A stretch of DNA of 64,000 nt from DAOULT01 sp964646625 (GTDB lineage: Bacteria; Chloroflexota; Anaerolineae; CAZYHC01). The notes below the pieces were generated by a model. The model saw nothing but the letters and a program-made list of their open reading frames with translations. It was not told the origin of the DNA and did not search any database. Below, piece by piece: positions 1-9,026 of this stretch; within the stretch, counting starts at the first letter, position 1; every line of letters begins with the position of its first letter. The position numbers and the translations under genes are program-made. The stretch is taken from the NCBI GenBank assembly GCA_964646625.1, contig CAZYHC010000002.1, positions 136,942-200,941 on the forward strand, written 5' to 3'.

Positions 1-500
1 CTCTTCTGCGTCGCCGACGGGTGGGCTTTATCTTTCAGTTTTATAACCTGTTACCTACTCTGTCTGCCGAGGAAAACGTGGCTCTGCCTCTGCTCATCGA
101 CGGCAGGCGTCTGAAGGACTATCAGGCCAGGATCGACGAGTTGCTGAACCTGGTGGGCCTCAGTGAGCGCCGTGAGCACAAGCCTGACCAGCTCAGCGGG
201 GGCGAGCAACAACGGGTGGCTATCGCCAGGGCTTTTGTCACCGACCCGGATATTGTTCTGGCCGACGAGCCTACTGGCAACCTGGACTCCAGGGCCGGAG
301 AGGAAATCCTTAAACTATTGCGTCGTTCCTGTGATGAGTATGGTCAGACCATCGTCATGGTTACCCACGATCCTAAAGCGGCCAGCTATGCCGACCGCAT
401 CGTCTTTATCAAAGATGGTCAGATCGTCAACCAAATCAAACTGACCGCTGGCAGAGACACGGGGCCCATCCTGGAACAACTGGCCAGGCTGGATCTCTGA
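1..500 (+). CDS. ABC transporter ATP-binding protein, LolD/MacB type (5' partial)
   Basis: Energises an export-type ABC transporter by ATP hydrolysis at the cytoplasmic face. The reading frame is open from the first bases of the window, so the Walker A part lies outside. Visible in order: a Q-loop (GFIFQFYNLLP), the ABC signature LSGGEQQRVAIARA, Walker B (DIVLADEPTGNLDS) and the H-loop (VMVTHDP). The NLLP and TGNLDS wording is typical of the LolD/MacB/FtsE group. A HlyD-like lipoprotein follows 27 bp downstream, so the two are probably one exporter or extracytoplasmic-substrate complex; the permease is presumably upstream. An ATG-type start inside this stretch is not needed. Confidence 0.93.
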   Translation, partial: LLRRRRVGFIFQFYNLLPTLSAEENVALPLLIDGRRLKDYQARIDELLNLVGLSERREHKPDQLSGGEQQRVAIARAFVTDPDIVLADEPTGNLDSRAGEEILKLLRRSCDEYGQTIVMVTHDPKAASYADRIVFIKDGQIVNQIKLTAGRDTGPILEQLARLDL

Positions 501-527
501 GCGGAGCACCGCAGAGGACGTTCATGT

Positions 528-1799
528 ATGCGTGGAAGTGCGTTATGGAGGACCGCAGCCCAGATCGCTTTACTTGCATTTTGGAGCCTCAGCCTTTCGG
601 GTTGCCAGGTCATTGATCTTTTCTCCACTCCTACCCCTACCCCGGCGCCTCCGCCGCAGACGAGCCGGCCAGGGGTCACGATGGTCTCGGCCGAGGGGGT
701 GGTGGTGCCCATCAAAAAGGCCGAGCTGGCCTTTGAGATAAGTGGCCGGGTGGAGCAGGTGCTGGTGGAGGAAGGCGACACGGTTGAGGCCGGGCAGGTC
801 ATCGCCCGGCTGGAGGCTGCCGACGCCCAACAGCGGGTCAACGAGGGCCAGGCCGCGTTGCGCATCGCTCTGGCCGAACTGGCCCGCTTGAGAGCCGGCG
901 CCAGGGAGGAAGAGATCTCCGTAGCCAGGGGACAGGTTTCCGCGGCCCAGGCCAATCTCGAAGTGAGTTGGGCCGACCTGGCTGCGGCCCGGGCCGAACT
1001 GGCCCGGCTGGAGGCTGGCCCTAAAACGGAAGAGATCGCCGCGGCCAAGGCCGTCATGAAGAAGGCCGAAGCCGTCCTTAAACTGGCTCAGGACGAGTAT
1101 GACAAAATCGCCTGGGCCTCGGCTGTGGGAGCTTCCCCCCAGGCGGTGGCCCTGGAGCAGGCTACCCTGGATTACGAAAATGCCAAAGCCCAATATGAGG
1201 CCCTGGTGCGAGGAGCCACCGAGGAGGAGCTGGACATTGTCAGGGCTGCTGTCCAGAAGGCACGGGCCGCCGTCAAGGTGGCAGAGGCCCAGGTCGAGCA
1301 GGCCCAGGCCCATCTGGACTTGCTGGAGGCCGGGCCTTCGTCTGAGGAGATAGCCGTGGCCCAGGCCAGAGTCGATCAGGCCCAGCGTGCCCTGGAAGGA
1401 GCCCAGACGGCCCTGGACAAGACCATCCTCACCGCTCCTTTCGCCGGAACGATCGGCCACCTGGCGGTCGAGGAGGGGGAGGTGGTAACCGTTGTGGGCA
1501 ATGTCACGCCGGTGGTCACCATCGGCGATTTGCGCCGCCTGCGGGTGGAGACCGATGACCTGAGCGAGGTGGACATCGCCCGGATAGAGATCGAGCAGCG
1601 GGTTGAAATCGAGGTGGACGCCCTGCCCGATACGGAGTTACATGGGCGGGTGGTGGAGATCGCGCCTATGGCTACCGTGCAACAAGGCGACACCGTTTAT
1701 ACCGTCACCATTGATCTGGAAGAAGGGCTGGAAACGGGCCTTAAATGGGGCATGACCGCTTACGTGGACATCGTCGTTGAGGAGGAAGAGGGAAGCTGA
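528..1799 (+). CDS. HlyD/RND-type adaptor lipoprotein
   Basis: Likely extracytoplasmic adaptor of the upstream ABC system. It is 423 residues with a lipoprotein signal peptide ending in LSGC at about residue 26, a TPTPTPAPPP linker, then a biotinyl-lipoyl-like half motif (GRVEQVLVEEGDTVEAGQVIARLEA). A long alpha-helical hairpin at about residues 95-300 is built from four related blocks, each starting with an AG...EEI-like motif. The second lipoyl half (TILTAPFAGTIGHLAVEEGE) and a beta-barrel region follow. The family fold is well known; the transported substrate cannot be told. A lipid anchor in place of a transmembrane helix fits a monoderm cell. Confidence 0.9.
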   Translation: MRGSALWRTAAQIALLAFWSLSLSGCQVIDLFSTPTPTPAPPPQTSRPGVTMVSAEGVVVPIKKAELAFEISGRVEQVLVEEGDTVEAGQVIARLEAADAQQRVNEGQAALRIALAELARLRAGAREEEISVARGQVSAAQANLEVSWADLAAARAELARLEAGPKTEEIAAAKAVMKKAEAVLKLAQDEYDKIAWASAVGASPQAVALEQATLDYENAKAQYEALVRGATEEELDIVRAAVQKARAAVKVAEAQVEQAQAHLDLLEAGPSSEEIAVAQARVDQAQRALEGAQTALDKTILTAPFAGTIGHLAVEEGEVVTVVGNVTPVVTIGDLRRLRVETDDLSEVDIARIEIEQRVEIEVDALPDTELHGRVVEIAPMATVQQGDTVYTVTIDLEEGLETGLKWGMTAYVDIVVEEEEGS

Positions 1800-2513
1800 A
1801 TGGACCTGCTTTATCGCCGCGCCCGCGCTTTGGGGCTGGCCCTGACCAGCGAGCAACTGGCCTCCTTTCAGGCGTACTACGAGGAATTGACGGCCTGGAA
1901 CGCGCGTTTCAACCTGACCACTATCACGGAATACGAGGAGGTCCAGATCAAACATTTCCTCGATTCGCTTAGCTGCCTGCTGGCCCTGGATTTAGACGTT
2001 GATGAATCTCTATCATGTATCGACGTGGGGGCCGGAGCAGGCTTTCCGGGGCTGCCCCTTAAAATAGTGTGTCCCCGCTGGAGTCTGACCCTGCTGGAGA
2101 GTACGGGCAAGAAGGTGACTTTCCTGCAACACCTGATCGAACGGTTGCAGGCGGAGAGGGCGAGGGCGATCAAAGGCCGGGCCGAAGAACTGGGACGGGA
2201 CCCTGCCCACCGCGAAGGCTACGATCTGGTGTTGGCCAGGGCGGTGGCCCCCCTGCCTGTTTTGGTGGAATATACCCTGCCTTTCTGTCGGCTGGGAGGG
2301 ATGGTGATAGCCCAGAAGGGGCCGGAAGCTCAGGCGGAAGCGGAGGCCGCGAGGCCAGGCGTGGCTATTCTTGGGGGACAGTTGCGCGACATCAAAGCCG
2401 TGCCCTTACCGGGTCTGACCGGGCGTCGCCTGGTGGTCATCGACAAGGTAGACCCCACGCCCGATAAATATCCCAGACGGCCGGGGGTCCCCGTCAGGCG
2501 GCCTCTTTCCTGA
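1800..2513 (+). CDS. rsmG: 16S rRNA (guanine-527-N7) methyltransferase RsmG
   Basis: Methylates N7 of G527 in 16S rRNA with SAM; loss of this enzyme is a known cause of low-level streptomycin resistance. The 237-residue protein has the usual length. Family hallmarks visible are NARFNLTTI, the hinge KHFLDSL, the SAM-binding loop IDVGAGAGFPGLPLKI, the STGKKVTFL motif and LARAVAPLPVLVEY. Its ATG follows the stop of the HlyD-like gene with no gap, so it is translationally linked to it, although the functions look unrelated. Confidence 0.96.
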   Translation: MDLLYRRARALGLALTSEQLASFQAYYEELTAWNARFNLTTITEYEEVQIKHFLDSLSCLLALDLDVDESLSCIDVGAGAGFPGLPLKIVCPRWSLTLLESTGKKVTFLQHLIERLQAERARAIKGRAEELGRDPAHREGYDLVLARAVAPLPVLVEYTLPFCRLGGMVIAQKGPEAQAEAEAARPGVAILGGQLRDIKAVPLPGLTGRRLVVIDKVDPTPDKYPRRPGVPVRRPLS

Positions 2514-2517
2514 TCTT

Positions 2518-2789
2518 GCCCTTAGCCCAATGCCGTTAACTTGAGGGCCAATGGATACACTCCAACCTGACAAGCCCTCGTGCCTTGGTCTCTAATCGTC
2601 CAATGAGGCCCGGAGCTTTTACTCTGTTCGTTGCTGATGAGTATATACACAAACATAACCGCCACAAAACTGCCACAAAACGCTAATAATATTCGGCCCC
2701 GTTTTATGTTATAATTGTAGGGTGAGTGTACCTGGAAGTCAGGTCTCTGCTTACTATAGCTCAAGTTAACGGGATTGGCCCTTAGCCCA
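2518..2789 (+). mobile_element. MITE-like element with imperfect terminal inverted repeats
   Basis: A stretch of about 270 bp between rsmG and the M23 peptidase gene. The left end (2518-2545) reads GCCCTTAGCCCAATgCCGTT then AACTTGAG; the right end (2760-2787) contains CTCAAGTTAACGGgATTGG followed by CCCTTAGCC. The inner 19 bp of the arms are inverted copies with one mismatch. The inside is AT-rich and holds a TATAAT at 2710-2715. There is no convincing transposase. The remaining 250 bp up to 3037 show no gene. Confidence 0.45.
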
Positions 2790-3037
2790 AAAATTTCATG
2801 AAATTTCATTGAATGTATTAGTCAATGAGATGGTAGACATTTGCGTTTGGGCCGAAATGGGTGTATGATATGCAGTCGTGAACCAGAAGGGCACTTCCAC
2901 TAAGGCCCAGAAACGGGTTTTACGGTAAGAGAAGAAGCCCAGTTGCGGGATGCCCGTCGTATAGTCAAGGGCGAATTTGTCCCGCCCTCATCTTAACTAA
3001 TACAAAAAATTTAATTGACAGGAGCAAACTAAAACAA

Positions 3038-4792
3038 ATGAAAAACTCAATACCGACTCGATCTGGGTGGCTGAACAGGTTAGCCCTATTCATTGGATTG
3101 ATCTTGCTGATTTTCACGGCTGCCCACCTCCCGCAGGCCGTGGCCCAATCGGATGAGGCTCAGAAACCTTTTATCCTGCCCTTCAAGGAGCCACCAGGCC
3201 CAGACACCTGGCTGCTGGCCCAGCCGTACGGCAATACCGTTGGTGCCTATCGTCAGCGCAACACCACCTACCACGCCAACCAGGGTATTCATTTTGGCGT
3301 GGATTTCAGCGCGCCCTGCGGCAGTGAAATCGTGGCCATCGCCGACGGCGTCGTTTTCGCTGTAGACAGCATGAACTTTGGCTCGGCGCCCCATAACTTG
3401 ATGATCGATCATCCAGACCTGGGCTACGCCTCTTTCTACGGCCACCTGCTGGAGCGGCCTGAAGTGCAGCCCGGCCAGCGAGTGGAGGCCGGCGAGGTGG
3501 TGGCCCTTGGCGGCGATCCGGCTGAGACCTGCTATGGCCGTCCACACCTCCACCTGGAGGTGCGTGATCTGAACCACGTGCGCAAATACAACCCGGTGCT
3601 CCTGATCGAGGCTGACTGGGACAACCTGGCCCTCGTCGGCTCTTTCAGTCGCACCTTCGAGCGTGACCTGGATGAGCCGCGCAAGTGGCAGCATCTTGAC
3701 GACCAGCCGGAAGCGGTGATCGGCGGCCCACCGCTCAACGACTTTGCCCACCCCTGGCCGCCGGACTGGCAAAGTGGCGGAACGCGGGTAACGGACAGCG
3801 TTACTTCGTGGTCGTCGCCAACTCCCACGCCGCTGCCGTCGTCAGATGTCACGCCGTTACCGGCGCTGCGCCGACTCGTGACGGGCGGCTGCTGCACCCA
3901 GCCCTTCTGGTCGCCAGATTCCCGACGGGTGTTGTTCATCGACAGGCCGGCCCCGGAGGCCCCACTGGGCATTTGGGGCGTGGAGGTGACTCAGCCCAAC
4001 CCTACACCCATACTGGTCACTGAACGCATCGCCTTATACACGGAGGATTGGACCTACCTGGTCGATTTGGACGAGGAAACAACGGTCATCGAGCGCCTGG
4101 CCGATGGGGCGCGTTGGACTGTTCCTGCCGAGGGCCGCCCGGTCTCCTTCTCGCCGGGCCGGAAACACATCGCCTGGCAGGTGAGTAATGAAGAAGCGCT
4201 CTCCGAGCACCGCATGACTCAGGTGTGGGTGGCTAACCTGGACGGCAGCAACGCCCGGTCGGTAGCCACGCTGCCCCGGGGCGGTCTCAGCGGTTGGATT
4301 TCGGACGACGTGTTGCTCTTGAGCGGCCGCGAATCGCTCCAGTCGCGAGAGCAGGTGCTCTATACCCTCTCGCTGACCAGCGGCCATACCACCGAGTTGG
4401 TGCGGGCCGAACGACTGCGCGGCGGGCTCCTGTCGCCGGATGGGGCCTGGCTGGTCTACCTCATAGCCCTCAACGAAGATCAGGCCCAGAACGGTCTGTG
4501 GCTGATGCGTACCGACGGTTCAGCACGGCGCAGGCTGGAGAGCGAACTCTTTGGGGCCTATCAGTGGCGCGACGCCCGCCGCCTGCTCATCGTCCCCTTC
4601 CGGCTGGAGGGCGTTTCCCACGAGCTCTGGGAGCTGGATGTGGAGACGGATGAGACCCGTCGCCTGACAAATGCCGAGGTCACCTCTTTCAAGATTGCCA
4701 ATGGCGACTGGTCCGTCTCGCCCGATGGTCGGCACGTGGTCTTCGTGGAGAGCCGGGACCGCAACACCTGGTTGCTGAGGCTGGGGGATTAA
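3038..4792 (+). CDS. Secreted M23 (LytM) peptidase with C-terminal TolB-like beta-propeller
   Basis: Predicted secreted zinc metallopeptidase acting on peptidoglycan cross-links or other Gly-rich peptides. Residues 1-37 form a signal peptide ending AVAQS. The M23 domain spans about residues 80-185 with the zinc and catalytic set H85, D89 (HFGVD), H136 (YGHL) and H170/H172 (HLHLEV). A Ser/Pro/Thr linker near residue 265 (TPTPLPSS) leads to about 300 residues of repeated blocks with SPDSRRVLF, SPDGAWLVYL and SPDGRHVVFVES, typical of TolB/PD40 propeller blades. The metal ligands are all present. The propeller may bind a surface partner. The start is supported by AGGAG 15 bp upstream. Confidence 0.88.
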   Translation: MKNSIPTRSGWLNRLALFIGLILLIFTAAHLPQAVAQSDEAQKPFILPFKEPPGPDTWLLAQPYGNTVGAYRQRNTTYHANQGIHFGVDFSAPCGSEIVAIADGVVFAVDSMNFGSAPHNLMIDHPDLGYASFYGHLLERPEVQPGQRVEAGEVVALGGDPAETCYGRPHLHLEVRDLNHVRKYNPVLLIEADWDNLALVGSFSRTFERDLDEPRKWQHLDDQPEAVIGGPPLNDFAHPWPPDWQSGGTRVTDSVTSWSSPTPTPLPSSDVTPLPALRRLVTGGCCTQPFWSPDSRRVLFIDRPAPEAPLGIWGVEVTQPNPTPILVTERIALYTEDWTYLVDLDEETTVIERLADGARWTVPAEGRPVSFSPGRKHIAWQVSNEEALSEHRMTQVWVANLDGSNARSVATLPRGGLSGWISDDVLLLSGRESLQSREQVLYTLSLTSGHTTELVRAERLRGGLLSPDGAWLVYLIALNEDQAQNGLWLMRTDGSARRRLESELFGAYQWRDARRLLIVPFRLEGVSHELWELDVETDETRRLTNAEVTSFKIANGDWSVSPDGRHVVFVESRDRNTWLLRLGD

Positions 4793-4874
4793 CACGTTAC
4801 CACTAACGCTTCTACTGCTGCAAAGTCCTTAGCCAATTCATCGGGAGTATAGTTGATATTTGTACCAGGTGCCG

Positions 4875-6296
4875 TTAGTAATCTTTTGCCACGATTGGCA
4901 AATACACGCGCTCAAGATATTCATACGCTCCAATGTCGAAATCGGCTATACCATCCTCATCTCCGTCCTGAGGTCGAGGATGCCCGTCGAGATCATCGAC
5001 TGGGGCGTCAATGGAGGAACCCATGTCTATGGCAGGTGAGTCTGGCTGCAAGTGGAAATCTGCCCCAGACGGATTCGCAAACAGTGGAGCCCCTTCGACG
5101 TAGTCGTCGCCATAAATCTCCCCCTCGCCGCCTCTGTAGCCGTCAATAAGATTATGATCCACCGTCAAAGTCTCCGTTGGAATGCTTGCATCTACGGCAA
5201 TTTGAAATGAGAGATTCTGGCTGCAGATGTTGTTTCTGATGGTGACATTCTGAACCTCCGGATTCTCAAGGCCGATTCCTCCGCCCCAGGGCTCCCAGCC
5301 ATTGTTGTAGAGGGTATTGTTGATAATTTTGATGTCCCTTATTGGGTGGGAGGCAGACGCTGGGCAGCAGCCAGACAGCCAGATGCCTGCGTATTTATTG
5401 TGATAGGCGACATTGTTATAAAGGCGGATGTTTTCAAGAGGACCGCCCACTTCAGAAGCTATGGAGAACCCATTGTCAGAAACATCGTGGACAACATTTT
5501 GGAAGACATCAATGTTGAAGGTGCGTTTACCTGCGGCATCTACATAAATACCGACAGCCTGGGTATGATGCACGTGATTGCGATACACCTTTCCATTCGA
5601 AGAGCCATCCTTTGCAACGATCCCTTCCTTGTCATATCCGGCGATGCCATTGTGAACATGGTTGTTCTTGACTTCGAACGTATCGGTGTCGGCCACCGTG
5701 AGGGATTCCTGCATTCCGTTATAACAAGCCAGTTCGACCTCATTGCCATCAACGATGATGTTATTGCTACCCCAGACTCCAATGCCAGAAGAAGCGGTGT
5801 TGTAGGTATAGTTTTTTTCAACGATGATATGGCCCGAATTGTCAATGAGGATGCCCGCGTAGGTAGAATTGATGGCCCTCAAACCGGAAATCCTGATGTA
5901 GTTCCTGCCGGCGACGTGGAACAACCCCTCATCCGCTGGCACCGATACGCCGTTCCCATCAATCGTCACCTTCTCCCCAGGATAGGCGGCATAAGTAATG
6001 TAGTGATTACCGTCGCTCCCCGAATTCTGGGGGATGACCCTTTCCTGGTAAGTCCCCGCCCTGATATAGACGGTATCACCTGCCACCAGGGTATTAGCAG
6101 CTTTCTGGATATTCCGCCAGGGCTGGGTTTCTGTCCCCGGGTTGGAATCATTGCCGGTTGGGGCCACGTAGTACACATTCCCGTGCAGTGCCGAGGCTTC
6201 TTTGCCAGGCACAGCCGCCAGCGCACTGCGCCAGACCAAAAACAACGTGACCACCGTTATACCAACCATCTGCTGTAGCAATTTCTGGTAACTCAT
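4875..6296 (-). CDS. Secreted right-handed parallel beta-helix protein
   Basis: Secreted protein of 473 residues with the pectate-lyase-like parallel beta-helix fold. After a signal peptide (MSYQKLLQQM... ending near SALA) comes a DUF1565-like start (YYVAPTGNDSNPGTETQPWRNI) and then many beta-helix coils with NN/NTLYNN repeats. The fold is shared by polysaccharide lyases and NosD-type proteins, so the substrate cannot be assigned. It ends in VYLPIVAKDY, a hydrophobic tail seen in secreted Chloroflexota proteins. I chose the ATG at 6296 because the signal peptide begins there; a longer open frame to 6380 adds a proline-rich stretch without signal character. Confidence 0.82.
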   Translation of the reverse strand: MSYQKLLQQMVGITVVTLFLVWRSALAAVPGKEASALHGNVYYVAPTGNDSNPGTETQPWRNIQKAANTLVAGDTVYIRAGTYQERVIPQNSGSDGNHYITYAAYPGEKVTIDGNGVSVPADEGLFHVAGRNYIRISGLRAINSTYAGILIDNSGHIIVEKNYTYNTASSGIGVWGSNNIIVDGNEVELACYNGMQESLTVADTDTFEVKNNHVHNGIAGYDKEGIVAKDGSSNGKVYRNHVHHTQAVGIYVDAAGKRTFNIDVFQNVVHDVSDNGFSIASEVGGPLENIRLYNNVAYHNKYAGIWLSGCCPASASHPIRDIKIINNTLYNNGWEPWGGGIGLENPEVQNVTIRNNICSQNLSFQIAVDASIPTETLTVDHNLIDGYRGGEGEIYGDDYVEGAPLFANPSGADFHLQPDSPAIDMGSSIDAPVDDLDGHPRPQDGDEDGIADFDIGAYEYLERVYLPIVAKDY

Positions 6297-6365
6297 TTTC
6301 CATTGTTCTCTTGTTCTCTGCGGACTCGGCGGTGCGAGCGGAGGCGGTAAGGAAAGCCATGTCAT

Positions 6366-6430
6366 AACCACCAAGGGCACAAAGGCATAAGGACTTTATG
6401 CTTTGTGCTCCTGGGGTGCTTTGTGGTTTG
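6366..6430. repeat. Dispersed palindrome, CACAAAG family (copy 1)
   Basis: An imperfect inverted repeat beginning AACCACCAAGGGCACAAAGG and closing with GCTTTGTGCTCC...GCTTTGTGGTT around a short loop near 6391-6396. It lies between the stop of hppA and the start of the beta-helix gene, both on the minus strand. The same pattern occurs at 28546, 46831 and 56742. Confidence 0.75.
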
Positions 6431-6433
6431 AAA

Positions 6434-8734
6434 TTATTTGCGGGCCAGGCCGGGCTCCGCCGCAGCGGTGAGGTCTTCCGCCTCCTTGCGGCTATACCAG
6501 ATGGCCGCCCCGATAGCCACGATGCAGATAGCGGCTCCCGCGTATATGGCGGGCTGGAGGGACGGAGTGCGAGTCAGTTGGACCACCAGAGGAGCGATGA
6601 TAACCGATACCAGGTTGATGACCTTGATCATAGGGTTCATGGCCGGGCCGGAGGTGTCCTTGAGCGGGTCGCCCACCGTATCGCCCACCACGCTGGCTTT
6701 GTGGCGCTCGGAACCTTTGCCCGTATTTTTCTCCAGGTCTCGGGGTTCGTCCTCGATGGTCTTCTTGGCGTTGTCCCAGGCTCCGCCGGCATTGGACATG
6801 AAAACAGCCATCAGTTGCCCGGCCAGGATCACGCCGGCCAGGAAGCCCCCCAGCGCCTCTTGACGGAGCAGAAGACCTACCATGATGGGCGTCAGCACCG
6901 CCAGAACGCCCACCCCTATCAACTCCCGCTGCGCGGCGGAGGTGCAGATGCTCACCGCCCGGCCGTAGTCCGGCTTGACCTTGCCTTCCATCAGGCCCGG
7001 GATGCGGAACTGGCGTCGCACCTCGTTGACGATCAGGTTGGCCGAACGTCCCACCGCCCGGATGGTCATACTGCTGAACATGAAGGGCACAGCCCCTCCG
7101 ATCAACATGCCGATAAACACCTGCGGAGTAGCCACGTTGATAACGTAATGACCGCCAGGGTAGATAGTCGTCACGTCAAGGCCCAGGCTCTTAAAGGCTT
7201 CGAAGATGGTATCGCCGAAGGCCCCGAACAGGGACACGGCGGCGATAACCGCCGAGCCGATGGCGATGCCCTTGGTGACGGCTTTGGTGGTGTTGCCCAC
7301 GGCGTCCAGGTCGGCCAGGATTTGCCGGGCCTCGGGCTCCATGTCGGTCATCTCCCCGATCCCCTGGGCGTTGTCGGCGATAGGCCCAAAGGCGTCCATC
7401 GAGATGTTGTTGCCCGTCAGAGTGAGCTGGCCGATGCCGCATAGGGCCACGCCGTAGAGGACCATAATCACGCTCTCGCCCTGGAAGATGAGCACCGAGA
7501 CCATAATGGCTACGCAAATGACCACGATGGCCCACACGCTGGATTCCATTCCCTCGGACAGACCGGACAGGATGGTGGTGGCCGGGCCGGCGTTGGTGGA
7601 TTTGACGATCTCCTTTACCGGCTGGTGCTCGGTGCTGGTGAAGTACTCCGTCAGGTTGTTGGTAACCACGGCCAGCAGGATACCGGCCATAGTAGCCACG
7701 GCTACTCGCCAATCACGCATGTAGACCAGGGCCAAGATCCAGAACCCCACAATGGAGATGACAGCCGCTATCCGGAAACCACGGTCGATGGCCCGGAAGG
7801 GGTTTTCCTCCTCGTGGGCGCTGCGTACCGAGTAGGTGCTGATTATAGAAGCCAGAACGCCGATAGCGCGCACCAGCAGGGGATAGACGATCCACTTCGG
7901 TTCAAAGGGCGTCTTGGTCATGGCGATAGAGATACCCAGGATCATGGCCGAAACGATGGTCACCTCGTAGGACTCGAAGATGTCGGCGGCCATCCCTGCG
8001 CAGTCGCCCACGTTGTCGCCCACCAGGTCGGCGATCACCCCTGCGTTGCGGGGGTCGTCTTCGGGCAGGTCTTGCTCCACCTTGCCCACCAGGTCGGCCC
8101 CCACGTCGGCGGCCTTGGTGTAGATGCCCCCGCCCACCCGCATAAAGAGAGCGATGAGCGTGCCGCCAAAGCCGAAGCCAAGCAACACTTCCGGGGCGGC
8201 CTGTCCATAGGTAATGAAGATGATCGTGCCGCCCAGAAGTCCCAGGCCGTCGGTCAACATCCCGGTGATCGTGCCGGTGCGGTAGGCGATTCTCAGGGCC
8301 TCGCCCACCGATCTTCGGGCGGCGGAGGCCACCCGCACGTTGCCCAGCACCGCCATGCGCATCCCGATCTGGCCCACGGCCAGCGAGAAGAGGGAGCCCA
8401 TCAGGAAGGCGCCTCCACGGCCCAGGGCGATTTGCAGAGTGTCAAACCCGGCCCTGGTCACGTACTCCGGCAGATGTTGGATCAGGGCCGCACTGCCGAA
8501 CAGAGCGACAGTCAGGACGACGATGAACATGATGATGATGCGCAACTGTCGGCTAAGATAAGCTATCGCCCCTTCGCGGATAGCGCGGGAGACTTCCTGC
8601 ATCTCCTCTGTGCCTTGATCCTCACCTAGAATCTGACGGGTCAGGAAGACGGCATAGAGCAGACCCAGGATGGCTACTCCCAGCACGCTCCAGATAGCGG
8701 TGATTTCGAAAGCAGATGCTCCTTCGATTGACAT
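6434..8734 (-). CDS. hppA: Membrane-bound proton-translocating pyrophosphatase, K+-independent type
   Basis: Integral membrane pump that couples pyrophosphate hydrolysis to ion transport. The 766 residues and about 16 hydrophobic segments fit the family. Substrate-binding motifs are visible: DVGADLVGKVEQDLPEDDPR, then GDNVGDCAGMAADIFESYEVT, and near the C-terminus GGAWDNAKKTIE with GDTVGDPLKDTSGPAMN. The sequence GNTTKAVTKGIAIGSA carries Lys where K+-dependent enzymes have Ala, so this is predicted to be the K+-independent, proton-pumping class. The start has a GGAGG site and a promoter upstream (8767-8795). Confidence 0.96.
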   Translation of the reverse strand: MSIEGASAFEITAIWSVLGVAILGLLYAVFLTRQILGEDQGTEEMQEVSRAIREGAIAYLSRQLRIIIMFIVVLTVALFGSAALIQHLPEYVTRAGFDTLQIALGRGGAFLMGSLFSLAVGQIGMRMAVLGNVRVASAARRSVGEALRIAYRTGTITGMLTDGLGLLGGTIIFITYGQAAPEVLLGFGFGGTLIALFMRVGGGIYTKAADVGADLVGKVEQDLPEDDPRNAGVIADLVGDNVGDCAGMAADIFESYEVTIVSAMILGISIAMTKTPFEPKWIVYPLLVRAIGVLASIISTYSVRSAHEEENPFRAIDRGFRIAAVISIVGFWILALVYMRDWRVAVATMAGILLAVVTNNLTEYFTSTEHQPVKEIVKSTNAGPATTILSGLSEGMESSVWAIVVICVAIMVSVLIFQGESVIMVLYGVALCGIGQLTLTGNNISMDAFGPIADNAQGIGEMTDMEPEARQILADLDAVGNTTKAVTKGIAIGSAVIAAVSLFGAFGDTIFEAFKSLGLDVTTIYPGGHYVINVATPQVFIGMLIGGAVPFMFSSMTIRAVGRSANLIVNEVRRQFRIPGLMEGKVKPDYGRAVSICTSAAQRELIGVGVLAVLTPIMVGLLLRQEALGGFLAGVILAGQLMAVFMSNAGGAWDNAKKTIEDEPRDLEKNTGKGSERHKASVVGDTVGDPLKDTSGPAMNPMIKVINLVSVIIAPLVVQLTRTPSLQPAIYAGAAICIVAIGAAIWYSRKEAEDLTAAAEPGLARK

Positions 8735-8766
8735 AACTAACCTCCTGCAAAATGATTACGGGAGGG

Positions 8767-8795
8767 ATTGTACTAAAGATGGGTTGAAAAGTCAA
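8767..8795 (-). promoter_or_regulatory. Promoter of hppA
   Basis: On the minus strand TTGACT (8795-8790), a 17-bp spacer and TACAAT (8772-8767) stand 33 bp ahead of the hppA start. This is a good sigma-70-type match. It is a sequence prediction only. Confidence 0.7.
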
Positions 8796-8891
8796 ATTTA
8801 CAATACTTCACTTTACCCATATCTTCCGCGCTCTCCGCGCCCTCCGCGAGCCGAAGGCCACAATGCGGATAAAGTTCAAGAGAATTGCCTG

Positions 8892-8920
8892 TTGACTTTC
8901 AGGCTATTGGAGGTTATAAT
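8892..8920 (+). promoter_or_regulatory. Promoter of the secreted Fn3/CBM-like protein gene
   Basis: TTGACT, exactly 17 bp, then TATAAT, about 107 bp ahead of the start at 9027. The rest of the 8735-9026 gap holds no gene; a GC-rich CCGCG repeat at 8828-8850 may be half of a dispersed repeat. Confidence 0.7.
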
Positions 8921-9026
8921 AAATATGTCGATGCTTTTTCGTCACGTTGGTCCGGCTATCTGTTTTTTCTTTACGATCGGGGTTTAACCTCCGATTCAGG
9001 CACCCGGCAAAGGAGGAGTCTCAACC

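Noticed and set aside
2522..2809. 95-codon minus-strand open frame
   Set aside because: It spans the inverted-repeat element from end to end, starts and stops in the repeats, has no ribosome site and no protein-like pattern.
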